This document shows, in pieces, positions 1 to 11,100 of a stretch of DNA of 64,000 nucleotides. Source of the DNA: Sceloporus undulatus (taxonomy: Eukaryota > Chordata > Lepidosauria > Squamata > Phrynosomatidae). The notes below the pieces were generated by a model. It saw only the letters and a program-made list of their open reading frames with translations, made no database searches and was not told the origin of the DNA. Location: assembly GCF_019175285.1 (NCBI RefSeq), contig NC_056527.1:116859478-116923477 (forward strand), written 5' to 3'. The position numbers and the translations under genes were made by a program. Every line of letters begins with the position of its first letter. Positions within the stretch are counted from its first letter, which is position 1.

Positions 1-738
1 TAGGGCAGAAAAATAAAATGCACAGATATAGGATGGGGGACACCTGGCTGAATGAAACTATGTGTGAAAGGGATCTAGGAGTCCAAGTAGACCACAAGTT
101 GAACATGAGTGAACAGTGTGATGCGGCAGCTAAAAAGGCCAATGCTATTTTAGGCTGCATCAATAGAAGTATAGTGTCTAGATCAAGGGAAGTAATAGTG
201 CCACTGTATTCTGCTTTGATCAGGCCCCACCTGGAATATTGTGTCCAGTTCTGGGCATCACAATTTAAAAAGGATGTTGAGAAACTGGAGCCATGTGTCC
301 AAAGGAGGGTGACTAAAATGGTGAAGGGTCTGGAAACCATATCCTATGAGGAACGACTTAGGGAGCTGGGGATGTTTAGCCTGGAGAAAAGAAGGTTAAG
401 AGGTGATATGATAGCCCTGTTTAAATATTTGAAGGAATGTCATATTGAGGAGGGAGCAAGCTTGTTTTCTGCTGCTCCAGAGAACAGGACCAGGAACAAT
501 GGATGCAAGCTGCAGGAAAAGAGATTCCACCTCAACATTAGGAGGAACTTCCTGAGAGTAAGGGCTGTTCGACAGTGGAACAAATTTCCTCAGAGGGTGA
601 TAGAGTCTCCTTCCTTGGAAGTCTTTAAACAGAGGCTGTATGGCTATCTGTCAGGGATGCTTTGATTTGGATTTTCTGCATGGCAGGGGGTTGGACTGGA
701 TGGCCCTTGTGGTCTCTTCCAACTCTATGATTCTAAAT
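1..738 (+). mobile_element. CR1 LINE, 3' end
   Basis: An open frame at 18-665 encodes the C-terminal part of a CR1 reverse-transcriptase ORF. It contains [12 protein letters not shown], then [18 protein letters not shown], and ends at a TGA. The short 3' UTR with gttggactggatggcc and tatgattct follows, which is the usual CR1 end. The copy is cut by the window edge and is 5' truncated here, as most CR1 copies are. The frame has no stop over 215 codons, so the copy is fairly young. It is not a host gene. Confidence 0.93.
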
Positions 739-740
739 AA

Positions 741-825
741 GGGTGCATCTACACTGTAGGTATAGTGCAGTTTGATACCAAGTGCTGTAGCTCCATGCTA
801 TGGAGTCCATGGATTTGTAGTTTTA
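741..825. mobile_element. Fold-back MITE, one arm
   Basis: This starts gggtgcatctacactgtag and breaks off after the ggatttgtagttt motif, so only the left arm of the palindromic family is present. It abuts the 3' end of the CR1 copy. Confidence 0.75.
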
Positions 826-968
826 TGGAGAGAGGGAAGAAGAAGGAGTCCTGTTTTATTCTTGCATTTTATGTATGTATGTATGTATTTCTAGGTCGCC
901 TTTCTTCCAGAAAGGTACCCAAGGTAGTTATGATGCTGCAATGACAGATGAGAAGCCTTGGTTTTTTG

Positions 969-1154
969 GACTGCATCTACACTGCAGAAATAATACGGTT
1001 TGATGCCACTTTAACTGCCATGACTCCATACTATAGAATTCTGAGAACTGTAGTTTGTTGTGGCACCAGAACATTTCTCTGAATTCCATAGCATGGAGCC
1101 ACGGCAGTCAAAGTGGTGTCAAACCGGATTATCCCTGCAAAGCGGATGCGGCCC
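969..1154. mobile_element. Fold-back MITE, near complete
   Basis: Both arms are visible: ctgcatctacactgcagaaa on the left and its inverse ending gcggatgcggccc on the right. The centre has tgtagtttgttgtggcacca. There is no coding capacity; this is a non-autonomous DNA element. Confidence 0.88.
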
Positions 1155-1560
1155 AGGATAACAATTCCCAAAATTTCCAGACAATTTCTGGGAGTTTTTA
1201 ATCCAGAAAGCAATTTCTCAAATCTCTCCTGGCGCTCTTTTAAAACAAAACCCATTTATTTCAGCATAAATTTTCAATGGCCATGTCGTTTCTTTTTATT
1301 GGGCTGCAGCCAAACAAAATTTATCAATCATAAACTTAACAAACTGCTTAGATTTAAAGGGTGTCACAAAAGACTCCTTCCTCCCCCACCCCTTCTGTAC
1401 TAAAACCAAACCAGGATGGATATATCTTTGCAGACTTTCTAAACTCTGTGCAATAATAACGATGACACTAAAGATAATCCCATGTTATTATAATTGCTAA
1501 GGACATTTTACTGTGATTGTTGTTGTTAATGAGAGTCAATCTAATAATAGTAATTAATAG

Positions 1561-1645
1561 TTAATAATAATAATAATAATAATAGTTAATCTTAGTTAAT
1601 AGATGATGACGATGATGATGATGATAACAATAATAATAATAATAG
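1561..1645. repeat. (AAT)n / (GAT)n microsatellite
   Basis: Interrupted runs of taa and gat triplets. Confidence 0.85.
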
Positions 1646-1800
1646 AACATCTATCTGCCTGCAGGTTTGTGCAATGCAAACAGAAGAGCAAAAATTGCAC
1701 AAATTCCCTTATCTCCTCCAGAAGAATATATAGAGAAAAGGAAAAAGCACTGCTCCAAAAAGTCCCTCCTTTACCTGCCACTATTCTGCAAGCAGCAACT

Positions 1801-1910
1801 CACGTGCTCTGAGTGGAGGCAGCCATGACACACCTGACCCCGCCCACTTTCCCGGGCCTCAAGTCTCGCGAGAGTTAGAGGAAAGCTAGAACTCTCGCGC
1901 GACTTGCTTC
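1801..1910. promoter_or_regulatory. CpG-rich promoter-like patch with TCTCGCGAGA
   Basis: A short GC-rich island in AT-rich surroundings holds CACGTG (1801-1806), CCCCGCCC (1838-1845) and the palindrome TCTCGCGAGA (1864-1873), with a second ctctcgcgcga at 1892-1902. The palindrome is a known core-promoter motif of TATA-less, often bidirectional vertebrate housekeeping promoters. It could drive SAT2 to the right (1.3 kb away), an unseen gene to the left, or both. Assignment to any gene is inference. Confidence 0.5.
1804..1826 (-). CDS. Possible first coding exon of an unidentified minus-strand gene
   Basis: Reading the minus strand, gtcATGG gives a good start context, followed by seven codons (MAASTQS), two further exon bases, and then GTGAGT, a strong donor. 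It lies just downstream of the TCTCGCGAGA motif in that direction, as a first exon would. Later exons would lie left of the window or in the repeat-filled 1-1800 stretch, and I saw none. The product is not recognised. It may be chance. Confidence 0.25.
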
Positions 1911-1933
1911 TTCTTCTGTGTCCCATTGCAGCA

Positions 1934-2028
1934 GGGTGCATCCACACACTGCTGGATTAATGCTGCTTGACACCATTTTAAGTGCTGCAGCCCCATCCTA
2001 GATTATTTCTACAGTGTAGATGCACATT
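1934..2028. mobile_element. Fold-back MITE, internally deleted
   Basis: The left arm gggtgcatccacacactg runs almost directly into the right arm acagtgtagatgcaca. The central ~110 bp is missing. Confidence 0.75.
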
Positions 2029-2030
2029 AA

Positions 2031-2247
2031 GGCTGCATCTGTACTACAGGATTAGTGCAGTTTGATACCGCTTTAAATTCTCCATTCTTCATAATCCTGG
2101 GATTTGTAGTTTTACAAGGTCTTCAGCCTCCTCTGTCAAAGAGAACTGATGCTTCACCAAACTACAAATCCCAGGGTTCTATAGCATGGAGCCAGGGCAG
2201 CTAAAGTGGTGTCAAACTGCATTGTTTCTACAGTGTGGATGCACCCT
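2031..2247. mobile_element. Fold-back MITE, full length
   Basis: Full copy from ggctgcatctgtactacagg to cagtgtggatgcaccc. The inner inverted motif gggatttgtagttt / aaactacaaatccc is intact. Confidence 0.88.
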
Positions 2248-2248
2248 A

Positions 2249-2368
2249 GGGCTGCTTCTGTACTACAGGATTAATGCAGCTTGACACCACTTTAAGTGCT
2301 TTGGCTCCATTCTGTTGAATTCTGGGATGTGTAGTTTTACACAGTTTTTAGCCTCCTGCCAAAGAGGG
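2249..2368. mobile_element. Fold-back MITE, left half
   Basis: Third MITE in a row. It is cut off where SINE sequence begins at about 2369. Confidence 0.75.
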
Positions 2369-2753
2369 CTGAAACCCATTGGGTGACCCTGGGCAAGTCA
2401 CACACTCTCAGCCTCGGAGGATGGCAATGGCATACTCCCTCTGAACAAATCTTGCCAAGGCTGCATCCGCATGGCAAAAATAATCCAGATTTAACTGGCC
2501 TGGCTCAGTGCTAGGGAATTTGGGGAGCTGTAGTTTGTTGTGGCCCAAGAGCTCTCTGACGGAGAAGGCTAAATGTCTGGCATAACTACCGTTCCCAGAA
2601 TTCCATAGCATTAAGCCAGGGCAGTTAAAGCGATGTCACCGTGGATTATTTCTGCAATGCAGATGCAGCCCAAAAAAACCCATGAAAGGTTTGCCTTAGG
2701 GTCACCATAAGTTAGAATTGACTTGAAAGCACACAGCAACGACAAACATTTGG
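2369..2753 (+). mobile_element. tRNA-derived SINE, interrupted by a MITE
   Basis: SINE body from cccattgggtgaccctgggc to caaatcttgccaag (to 2458). It resumes at 2672 with aaaacccatgaaagg and runs to the tail acttgaaagcacacagcaac. The 5' tRNA-like part with boxes A and B is missing. The 213-bp gap is a fold-back MITE that landed inside it. Confidence 0.85.
2459..2671. mobile_element. Fold-back MITE nested in SINE
   Basis: Arms ggctgcatccgcatgg and gcaatgcagatgcagccc sit exactly between the two halves of the SINE, so this MITE moved after the SINE inserted. Confidence 0.88.
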
Positions 2754-3170
2754 GTCTAGAAACCTCAGCCTGGAACCCATCGCTGCTCAATCCTGGACCT
2801 CCTGTCTAACAGAGGCCTTCCAAAAGCTGCTGGATGAAAGTCAAGCCAAAGGAAGTTAATATTATATTGGTGATCAAACCCGTGACTTGTCTTTACGCTA
2901 GGAATTTGGGACAAAAGCTAAATGCAGCTTTCCCAATCATACCTAAAGGAGGTCTTGTGTACTATGCCACCCTTTGCACTCTTCTAGGGTCATAATCCTC
3001 CTTCTTCTGGGATGTCCCAAAATTAATAGATGACCATCACCAACTGGTGACCCAAGAGAGATGTCCAGTCAAGGAGAACAGAGGGGGTGAGTCCAGTGGG
3101 TCAGTTTTCTTTAAGTGGATCAGAGTCCATCACAAGCCGAGACAGAGACGGCCAGTAGCTTGGCGCCATC

Positions 3171-6100
3171 ATGAACTACATCATCCGTCCCTGGGCCATC
3201 AAAGACCTCAAGGAGGTCATGCGGTTGATTCGGGTGAGAAACTGGGATTCGGAAGGGTCAGCATCTCCAAATAATAGATCAATATGGGGAAGACCTGTGG
3301 GATGGGGTTCCTTCCCCCTTAGTTGTCAGAATCACAGCTTGGGAATTTGTTTCAACTCCAGTATCCATCGTCTCCTTGGCCTGCTGTCAGGAGTGGACAA
3401 TGGGTATTGTTGGCTATTGGGCATACATTTTAAACTGGACTGTATTTTTAGACGGTGAGCCACTTTGGGTCCCAATTCTGGGAGAAAAGTGGGATACCAA
3501 TCAATAACATTATTAATATTAATTAATAGTTACGGTATTATGAATTTCCCACATCCATCTACTTGTGCTTGCTGTTTGTAGGTGATGGGGTTCATAGTCC
3601 AAATTTATATCCCCCCCTCCAATTTCTATCGAGAGGTGTCAAATTAATCCTCTGACACTGCATTCGCACTGCAGAAATAATCCAGTTTGACACCGCTTTA
3701 ACTGCCCTGGCTCAATGCTAGGGAATCCTGGGAACTGTAGTTTTGCAAGACATTTATCCTTCTCTATCAGAGAGCTCTAGTGCCACAATAAACTACAAAT
3801 CCCAGGATTCCATAGCATGGAGCCATGGTGTCAGCCTGGATTATTTCTTCAGTGCAGATGCAGTCTTTTTTTAATGCCCTGCAAGCCATTGCCTTTCAAA
3901 TTTCACTCTCACTTGATTGAGTTCTGTCTCATCTGTCCTTCTTTTAGGATGGTTTGGGGAAAAAGTCTCAATCTCATCAATTAAAATAAAATAAAATAGG
4001 AGAAAACACAGGCAGAAGTGTTGGGATGGAGACTGTGGAGCGGAACATTCCTCTAGGAATCCTAGACTTGAGGGCATTTGCAGGGGCTTGAGGTAGATCC
4101 CTTTACGTTTCCACAACTCTCTCTAACTGTTTAATCTCTTTCAGGAATCTGCGGCTTTCCATAAAGCTTTGGACCAGGTGAAGACCACCCCAGAAAGTAA
4201 GAAATGGCTTATATCACTCTCAGTTAATAATCTGATGGATTACTAGTCTATAATTCATCTATCCCCTGCCTTTTACTCAAGATTGGGACTCAATGGGATC
4301 ATGCCAATCCCCTTAATTCAGTGGGTCTAACAATAGGGTACAAGCCTTGAGATCCCAGCTGTAAGAAGACAACTAGAAAAAAGACATTCTATCCAGTGTC
4401 TAACCTTACATCATCATGATTTATTTGTAGCTTTCAGAGACGATGGCTTTGGGAAAGAGGCCACCTTTGGGTGCCTTGTCGCAGAGGTGCCCCCAGAAGA
4501 AAAGACCAAGGAAGGTAAGCACAAGACAGACAAGCTATTCTGGATGAAATCATAAATATTCTGGACAGGACAAGTAGCAACACCTAGTGGGTGGCATTCC
4601 TGAAAGGTTTATGGGCATTCATGCAGTTGGCAAACACACACACACATACCCAAAAATGCTGGTATGCACCAGGGGATGATGAATTACAAACTGGCTTTAG
4701 GGCACCACAAGTTTTTCCTGGCATCATGCACACTACTTTCTTTTAATGAAAGAAATATACTGGTCCAAAAATTGTATGTTCATTTCTGCTAGGGGTTGGG
4801 GAAAAGGTGGCTTGTGGACCATATGTGGTCCTTGGCCCATTTTTGTAGCCCACCCAATACTCTCTCAGATGTGTGCCAATTTCACCAAACGTTTTGCCTT
4901 ACCTGGGCACCAATAGGTCCAGAGGAGGCCTTCCCCACCCCACAAACATGAATGACTTGTATGTATATCCTTTGTCTTTCCCAAAGATGGGACTTAAAGT
5001 GGTTTAGCCGAACTAACATCACATACCCTCCAACGGTCATGATTTGGCAGGGACAGGTCTAGTTAAGCCTCTGCCTTCCCACTTTTCTGTCTGCCTTTAA
5101 AATGTCCCGATTTCTCTCTCCTCCTCCCACTTTCTTCCTTCATCCTTAACTTGCACCAAGTGCTGCAAACTGAGTTCAGAGTCCATAAGTAGTTTGCACT
5201 CAATTAACTCAGAAGGAGAGAGAGGAGAAAACGGGGAGGGAAATATTCCTTTCCCCTGGATGCATCTGCACTGCAGAAATAATCCAAGTTGACACCACTT
5301 TAACTGCCATAACTCCATGCTATGGAATCTCAGGGACTGTAGTTTTGTGAGCTATTTAGCCTTCTCTGTCGGAGAGCTCTGGTGCCACAACAAACTACAT
5401 ATCTCAGGGTTCCATAGCATGGCAGTTAAAGCGGAGTCAAACTGGATTATTTCTGCAGTGCAGATGAAGTGACTGTAGGCTCAGGTAAAAGCAAACCACT
5501 GCAGTCTCCCTCATCTTGTGTGTTCATCCTCATTAATAATGATTTTTTTTGACATCTTGACTAAACACTCTGAGGTTGCCTGGCCACATGGGTTCCAATT
5601 TTCACCTGTGAATCATCGGAGGGCATGCCATCAGTGCAGAATTTGAACTGCGGGTGGGTGGGATTTTAATTCCCATTATGTCTCAATCTCACGGGGGCTT
5701 TGGTCGTTTTGCCCCGTTTCTTTCTCTGCAGGCCACAGTATTATTGGATACCAATTCCACTATGTATCCTATTGCACCTGGGACGGCCCCGTTCTCTTTG
5801 GAGAAGATCTCTATGTCATGCCAGATTTCAGAGGTACTGAGGAGGCTGGGCACCTTGAAGCATGTGCAAAGTCCATTTCTCACACCCCTCTGAATCCCCA
5901 GAGTTTAGTAGATAATAATCAACAGATGCGAAACTAGGGATGCATCCGTGCTGAAGAAATAATCCAGTTTGACACCACTTTAACTATTATGGCTTAGTGC
6001 TATGGGATCCTGGGATTCGTCGTTTGGTGGGGCACCAGAGCTCTCTGGCAAAGAAGGCTAAATGTCTCACTGAACTACAAACCCCAGAATCCTGTGGCAT

Positions 6101-7144
6101 GGAGCTGTGGCAGTTAAAGTGGTGTCAAACTGCATTATTTCTGCAGTGCAGATTAAATCCATGTGGCAATTTATAGTGGAACTGATGTTATTGCTCCCAT
6201 TTTATGATCTGTCCACACGTTGGCACAATAATTAGGACAGTTTCACCCCAAGCTGGCATTTTCCAGAGGAGTTGGATGCAACTCCCAACTTTCCCAGACA
6301 TTATGGTTTGGGATTATGAGAATTACAATCAAGTCCATCTAGAAAATGTCGATTTGGGAAAGGCTGGCTTAGAAATCAAAGTGTATTATTGGCATATAAG
6401 CTATTGTCAGTGAAAGAAATGCAGGAGAAAACAAGGTGTTATTAACGGAATAGCTGGGAAAGGTGGGTGTCTTGACTACAACACCCAGAATCCCCCACAA
6501 ATTTGCCATGCTGTCTGGCAGATTCTAGGTATTGTTGTCTAAAATTCTAAATGCCCCTTCCTAAACTACAAATCCCAGGACTCCAAAAGAGGCAGCCATA
6601 GGAGTTAAAGTGGAATGATATAGTGCTATGACACCGCTATAACAGTGTAGTGTGATATTCAGAAAAAAGCTCTCCAGAAATCTCCAGCTAATAATAATAA
6701 TAATAATAATATTAAATTTATTTATAGCCCGCCCAATCACTAGGAATCCGGGTGCGTTACAACAGTAAAAATACATTACAATAAAATACTAAATGGTCCC
6801 TTCCCAACCCCCTCCCCAATATTAAAACTAGAATTAAACAATCAGAGTTTAAAAACAATAAAATGCAATACAGCATTAAGTTAAAATTAAAAACGATTTG
6901 GCAGGCAGAGAGACATATATCAGAAAATTTAAAAGAATGTGATCGGAATTTCCTTCCAGGATTTGAATCCCTGCTCAACCACGGAGACCCACTGGGTGAC
7001 CTTAAGCAAGACACACTCTCTCAGCCTCGAGGAAAGGCAAAGGCAATCCCCTTCTGAACAAATTTTGCCAAAAACCAGAAACAAAACCTTGTGATAGGGT
7101 CATTTTAGGGCCACCATAAGTCAGAAACAGAGACACTCAACAGT

Positions 7145-7175
<31 letters not shown>

Positions 7176-8091
7176 GGTAGAATCCATTGATTCAAGTGTG
7201 TCCCTCTGGAGCAGCAGCGTTAATATCAAATTGTCTGATACTGGATTCATTTGCCTTCTTTTCCCCCACCCTCCATTTTCCTGGACAGGCAAAGGCATTG
7301 GTACAAATTTGATGAAAAAAGTATCCCAGGTGAGTCAAACTGTGAGAAGGGAGAATTTGGACTGGTTGTGAGGAGGGATGCTGGGAATTTCAATCCCCCC
7401 AAAAGGGGGGATATTACCAAGCTCTGGCAGACAGAAAGGTCCACAGCTTCACCCTTGTTCTCACCCCCCCCCCCCAAATGGGAAACAGCATGCCAAGAAG
7501 TCTTCCCTTTCTTTCATGGGGACCTTTACCTGCTGCCCACTGTCTCCACCCCAACAGTGTCATCCATGCACTCCCGCATGCCCCATGTGACGCCACTGGT
7601 GTCACCTGATGCATGTTGCACTTCCTGCAACCCTTAGCGATGTCACTGGTGTCACCTGGCGTATATTGCATCTCCCACATCCCCCAAGTGATGCCAATGT
7701 TGTCACCTGATGCATGTTGCACTTCCCACACCTCTTAGTGATGTCACTGGTGTCACCCAGTGTATGTCGCATCTCCTGCATCTCCCAAGTGATGCCACTG
7801 GTGTCATTCAATGCACGTTTCACTTCCCACACACCCCTAGTGATGCTACTGGTTCTGGGGGCAGTTTGACTGAGATTGCTCCCCCTCTGTCTCCTTCCAC
7901 AGATTGCCCTGGAGAAAGGCTGCTCCCAGTTCCGTTTCATCTCAGATAAGTGGAACCAGCCAGCAATGAATTTCTACACCAAGCTGGGCGCTGTGAATGT
8001 CACAGACCTCAACCACTGGATTGTGTGCCACATCGACCAGCCAGATATAAAGAAACTGGCAGAGCAAGTGAGAGAAGAGCGGTCTGGCTAG
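3171..8091 (+). CDS. SAT2: Diamine/thialysine acetyltransferase 2-like, six exons
   Basis: Exons 3171-3233, 4145-4196, 4431-4514, 5732-5833, 7289-7329 and 7903-8091 all have GT/AG borders and matching phases. They give 176 aa, against about 170 for human SAT2. The enzyme is a cytosolic GNAT-fold acetyl-CoA N-acetyltransferase acting on small amines (polyamines in SAT1, thialysine in SAT2). Visible family blocks are MNYIIRPW at the start, DGFG and CLVAEVP (exon 3), GEDLYVMPDFRGKGIG with the acetyl-CoA loop (exons 4-5), and ALEKGCSQFRF and NFYTKLGA with the conserved Tyr (exon 6). The acidic ED before YVMP is kept. Changes from the mammalian enzymes include FGCLVAE for YHCLVAE, FGEDLYVM for YLEDxxVM, and a loop between exons 1 and 3 with little resemblance, so substrate preference may differ. 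Start chosen at the first ATG of the fold (A at -3). The gene converges on TNFSF13. Confidence 0.92.
3420..3520 (+). mobile_element. L2-type LINE 3' tail
   Basis: The stretch gtgagccactttgggtccca then gtgggataccaatcaataac resembles the terminal UTR of squamate L2 copies. Degenerate, in SAT2 intron 1. Confidence 0.5.
3657..3865. mobile_element. Fold-back MITE, full length (SAT2 intron 1)
   Basis: Arms actgcattcgcactgcag and cagtgcagatgcagtc. Inner motif aaactacaaatcccaggatt present. Confidence 0.88.
5020..5620 (+). mobile_element. Unclassified interspersed repeat interrupted by a MITE
   Basis: It begins cataccctccaac and ends gttttcacctgtgaatcat-like sequence (5595-5620). Its right part resembles 22215-22335 (gactcaggcaaaagcaaa, then ccagttttcacctgc). 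The two parts flank the MITE at 5258-5469. Class unknown. Confidence 0.45.
5258..5469. mobile_element. Fold-back MITE, full length (SAT2 intron 3)
   Basis: Arms gatgcatctgcactgcaga and tctgcagtgcagatga. Splits the unclassified repeat around it. Confidence 0.88.
5937..6156. mobile_element. Fold-back MITE, full length (SAT2 intron 4)
   Basis: Starts 104 bp after SAT2 exon 4. Arms gggatgcatccgtgctg and gcagtgcagatta. Confidence 0.87.
6540..6655. mobile_element. Fold-back MITE variant, right half
   Basis: Contains aactacaaatcccaggact and ends gtgtagtgtgata. This is the subtype seen in full at 18545-18726. Confidence 0.5.
6690..6900 (-). mobile_element. L2-type LINE 3' tail (SAT2 intron 4)
   Basis: (ATA)n then tttatttatagcccgcccaa followed by AT-rich UTR, in reverse orientation. 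Confidence 0.6.
6953..7175 (+). mobile_element. tRNA-derived SINE, 5' truncated
   Basis: Starts at the B-box region atttgaatccctgctcaacc, continues through the body, and ends in a (CAA)n tail at 7145-7175. Lies 110 bp before SAT2 exon 5. Confidence 0.85.
7535..7850. repeat. 50/51-bp minisatellite with alternating units (SAT2 intron 5)
   Basis: About six units of the form gtgatgccactggtgtcacc + tgatgcatgttgcactt + cccacacccctta. Odd units carry 'gcatgttgcactt' and even units 'gtatattgcatct', so the true period is a ~101-bp dimer. It fills much of the 573-bp intron between exons 5 and 6. Confidence 0.88.
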
Positions 8092-8154
8092 ACTTTGCCG
8101 CATCTCCTTTGGTGCCCAGGAACCTGATCCAAAACGTCTAGATTTTATGGTTTT

Positions 8155-11100
8155 GTGAGAAGCTTTACAAAATCCAAAATACTCCAAAACCCAACACTGT
8201 CTCCATGGGTGGCTGAGACAGTGACACCTTTGCTTTTGGATGGCTCAGTGTACACAAACTTTATTTCATGCACAAAATTATTAAAGATATTATGTACTGT
8301 ATACACGTACCTTCAGGCTGTGTCTATAAAGTGCATATGAAACATAAAGGAATGTTGTGGTTTAGACTGGGTTCTCATTTCCAGGAAATTTCATAATGTA
8401 CATATATGCAAATACGGGTATTCCCAAATAATACTAATATAAATAATATAATAAATAAAAATTTTATTTTTATACCGCCCTTCCATAGATCAGGTTCACA
8501 GCAAATATCAATAAAACACAACATATACATTCAGGTTAAAACAATTACACAGCAGCAAAATAAAACAGAATAAAACCCCCGTTAGCCAGTCCTCTTTGCC
8601 ACAGAAGAGGAAGGGAGGCCCACTGGACTTTAGTCGGGGAATGCCATCTGAAATAGAAAGGTTTTTAGGTCCTTTCTAAATTGGGCCAGGGAGGTGGCCG
8701 AGCGGAGCTCTGTGGGCAGCGTGTTCCAAAGGGCCGGGGCGGCGATGGAAAAAGTCTTCCTCGTGGTAGAGGTCAACCTAGCCCCTGGCACCCTAAGTAA
8801 TTGCTGCCCAGATGTTCTGAGGGTGCGGGACGGAGAGGCGGTCCTTCAGGTATCCTGGGCCCAAGCCATTTAGGGCTTTATAGGTCATTACCAACACCTT
8901 ATATTGTGCCCGGAAGCGAATAGGCAGCCAATGCAAGTCTTTAAGCATCGGTGTAATATGGCTGGCCCTGGAGGTTCCAGTGACCAGCCTGGCTGCCATA
9001 TTCTGTACCATTTGTAGCTTCCGGGTTTGGTATAAGGGTTGCCCCATGTAGAGTGCGTTGCAGAAATCCAATCTCGAGGTTACCAGAGCATGTACTACCG
9101 TTTCAAGGTCCCTCTGGGCCAGGTATGGGCGCAGCTGGCGAATGAGCCGAAGCTGATAACAGGTGTTCTTGACCGTCGCATTCACCTGAGCAGTCAGGTG
9201 AAGCGACAAGTCAAGAAGCACCCCCAGACTGCGCACGGAGTCCTTCACAGGGAGCGTGACCCCGTTCAGGACAGGTGGAACTACCGCCATTCCTGGACCA
9301 GGGGAACCTATCACAAGTACCTCCGTTTTCTCTGGATTCAGCTTGAGTTGGTTTTCCCTCATCCAGCCCATTACTGACTCTAGGCAGGCCACGAGAGGAG
9401 AGACGCCATCCTCAGTCACTGCATCAGTCGGAGACATAGAGAAAATTATTTGGGTGTCATCAGCGTACTGATAACCCCGCGCTCCATGTCTCCGGATGAT
9501 CTCACCCAGCGGTTTCATGTAAATGTTAAATAGCATGGGAGACAGAACGGCTCCTTGAGGGACCCCAGTTTTAAGGGCCCTCTCATCGGAGCACACGTCT
9601 CCCAGCTGCACCATCTGGGACCTCCCAGAGAGGTAGGACCGGAACCACTGGAGCGCAGTGCCCCCGATTCCCACCTCTGCCAGGCGCTCCAGAAGGATAC
9701 CATGGTCTATGGTATCGAAAGCCGCTGAGATGTCCAAGAGCACCAACAGGGACACGCTTCCCCTGTCGATGCCCAGACGGAGATCATCGACCAAGGCGAC
9801 CATGGCCGTCTCAACCCCGTAACCTGCCCAGAAACCAGTTTGAAATGGGTCCAGATAATCCGTTTCATCCAAGACCGCCTGAAGCTGGATTGCAACCGCC
9901 CTCTCGATCACCTTCCCCAAAAATGGCAGCAGCGAGACTGGCCGATAATTATTATGTACCAGCAGGTCGAGGGAGGGCTTTTTTAATAAAGGTTTTACAA
10001 TGGCCAATTTTAGATCAGATGGAAATTGCTCTTCCCTCAAGGATGTATTAATGATCCGGCGTAACAATAAAGTTACTGCCGGTCCCCCCTGGGCCACTAG
10101 CCATGAGGGGCAGGGATCAAGAGAGCAGGTCGTCTTCCGAACACTTCCGAGGATCTTGTCCACATCATCGGTACTTACTAACTCAAACCGATCCAGTTTA
10201 ATGAGATCTACGGAGGCTCTGGACGCCTCTACACTAGGTTCTGCTTGAATGTCGGCGTTAAGACCTTCGCTTATCCGAGAGGTTTTATCCGCGAAGAAGT
10301 TATTAAATTGGTCGCAGCAGGCCTTAGAAGGTTCAAGGATCTGGTTCAGGGCGGGAGGGAGCTGAGTCAGCTCCCTGACCACCCTGAACAACTCTGCTGG
10401 ACGCGACTCCGCGGACGCGACACGAGCACCATAGAACGAGTTCTTAGCTGCTCGTATCGCCTCTCCATAGTCCTCTAACAGTTGGTCTAGGAGAGCCTTG
10501 TCGTCTAAGTGAAGGTGTTTCCGCCAACGACACTCTAGCCGTCGCAGTTCCCACTTCCTTGCCCGGAGATCTACCGTATACCAGGGCTTACGCTTGGAGG
10601 CGGGCCTGAGAGGACGCTTGGGAGCGATACTGTGTATAGCCCTAGAGAGACCGGTATTCCAGATACCAGTCAGGGCATCAACAGAGTCGCCGTCACTTCC
10701 AACCATGTATCCCTCTAAAGCTTCCTGGAACCTTTTGGGTTCCATCAGCCTTCGAGGGTGGACCATCCTAACAGGTCCACCACCCCCGGAGGGGATCTGG
10801 GTAGAGACCTTGATTTTTGCCTCCACCAGGAAATGATCCGTCCATGACAGGGGGAAAATATTAGTTATTTCCACCCACGGATTTTCCGTATCCGAACAGA
10901 AGACCAAATCAAGAGTATTACCCGCAAAATGCGTAGGACCCAAAATCAGCTGGGACAGGCCCATGGCTGCCATGGTATCCATGAATTCCCGAGCCGCACC
11001 GGGTGGAACATAGCTGGCCGTGAGGGAGATATTGAAGTCTCCCAGGACAAGTAGCCTGGGCGTCTCCAGCATCAGCTCAGCGACCAGCTGTGTCAGCTTG

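Noticed and set aside
7251-7949. Several overlapping frames of 70-128 codons on both strands
   Set aside because: They arise from the 50/51-bp minisatellite and SAT2 exon 6 shadows.
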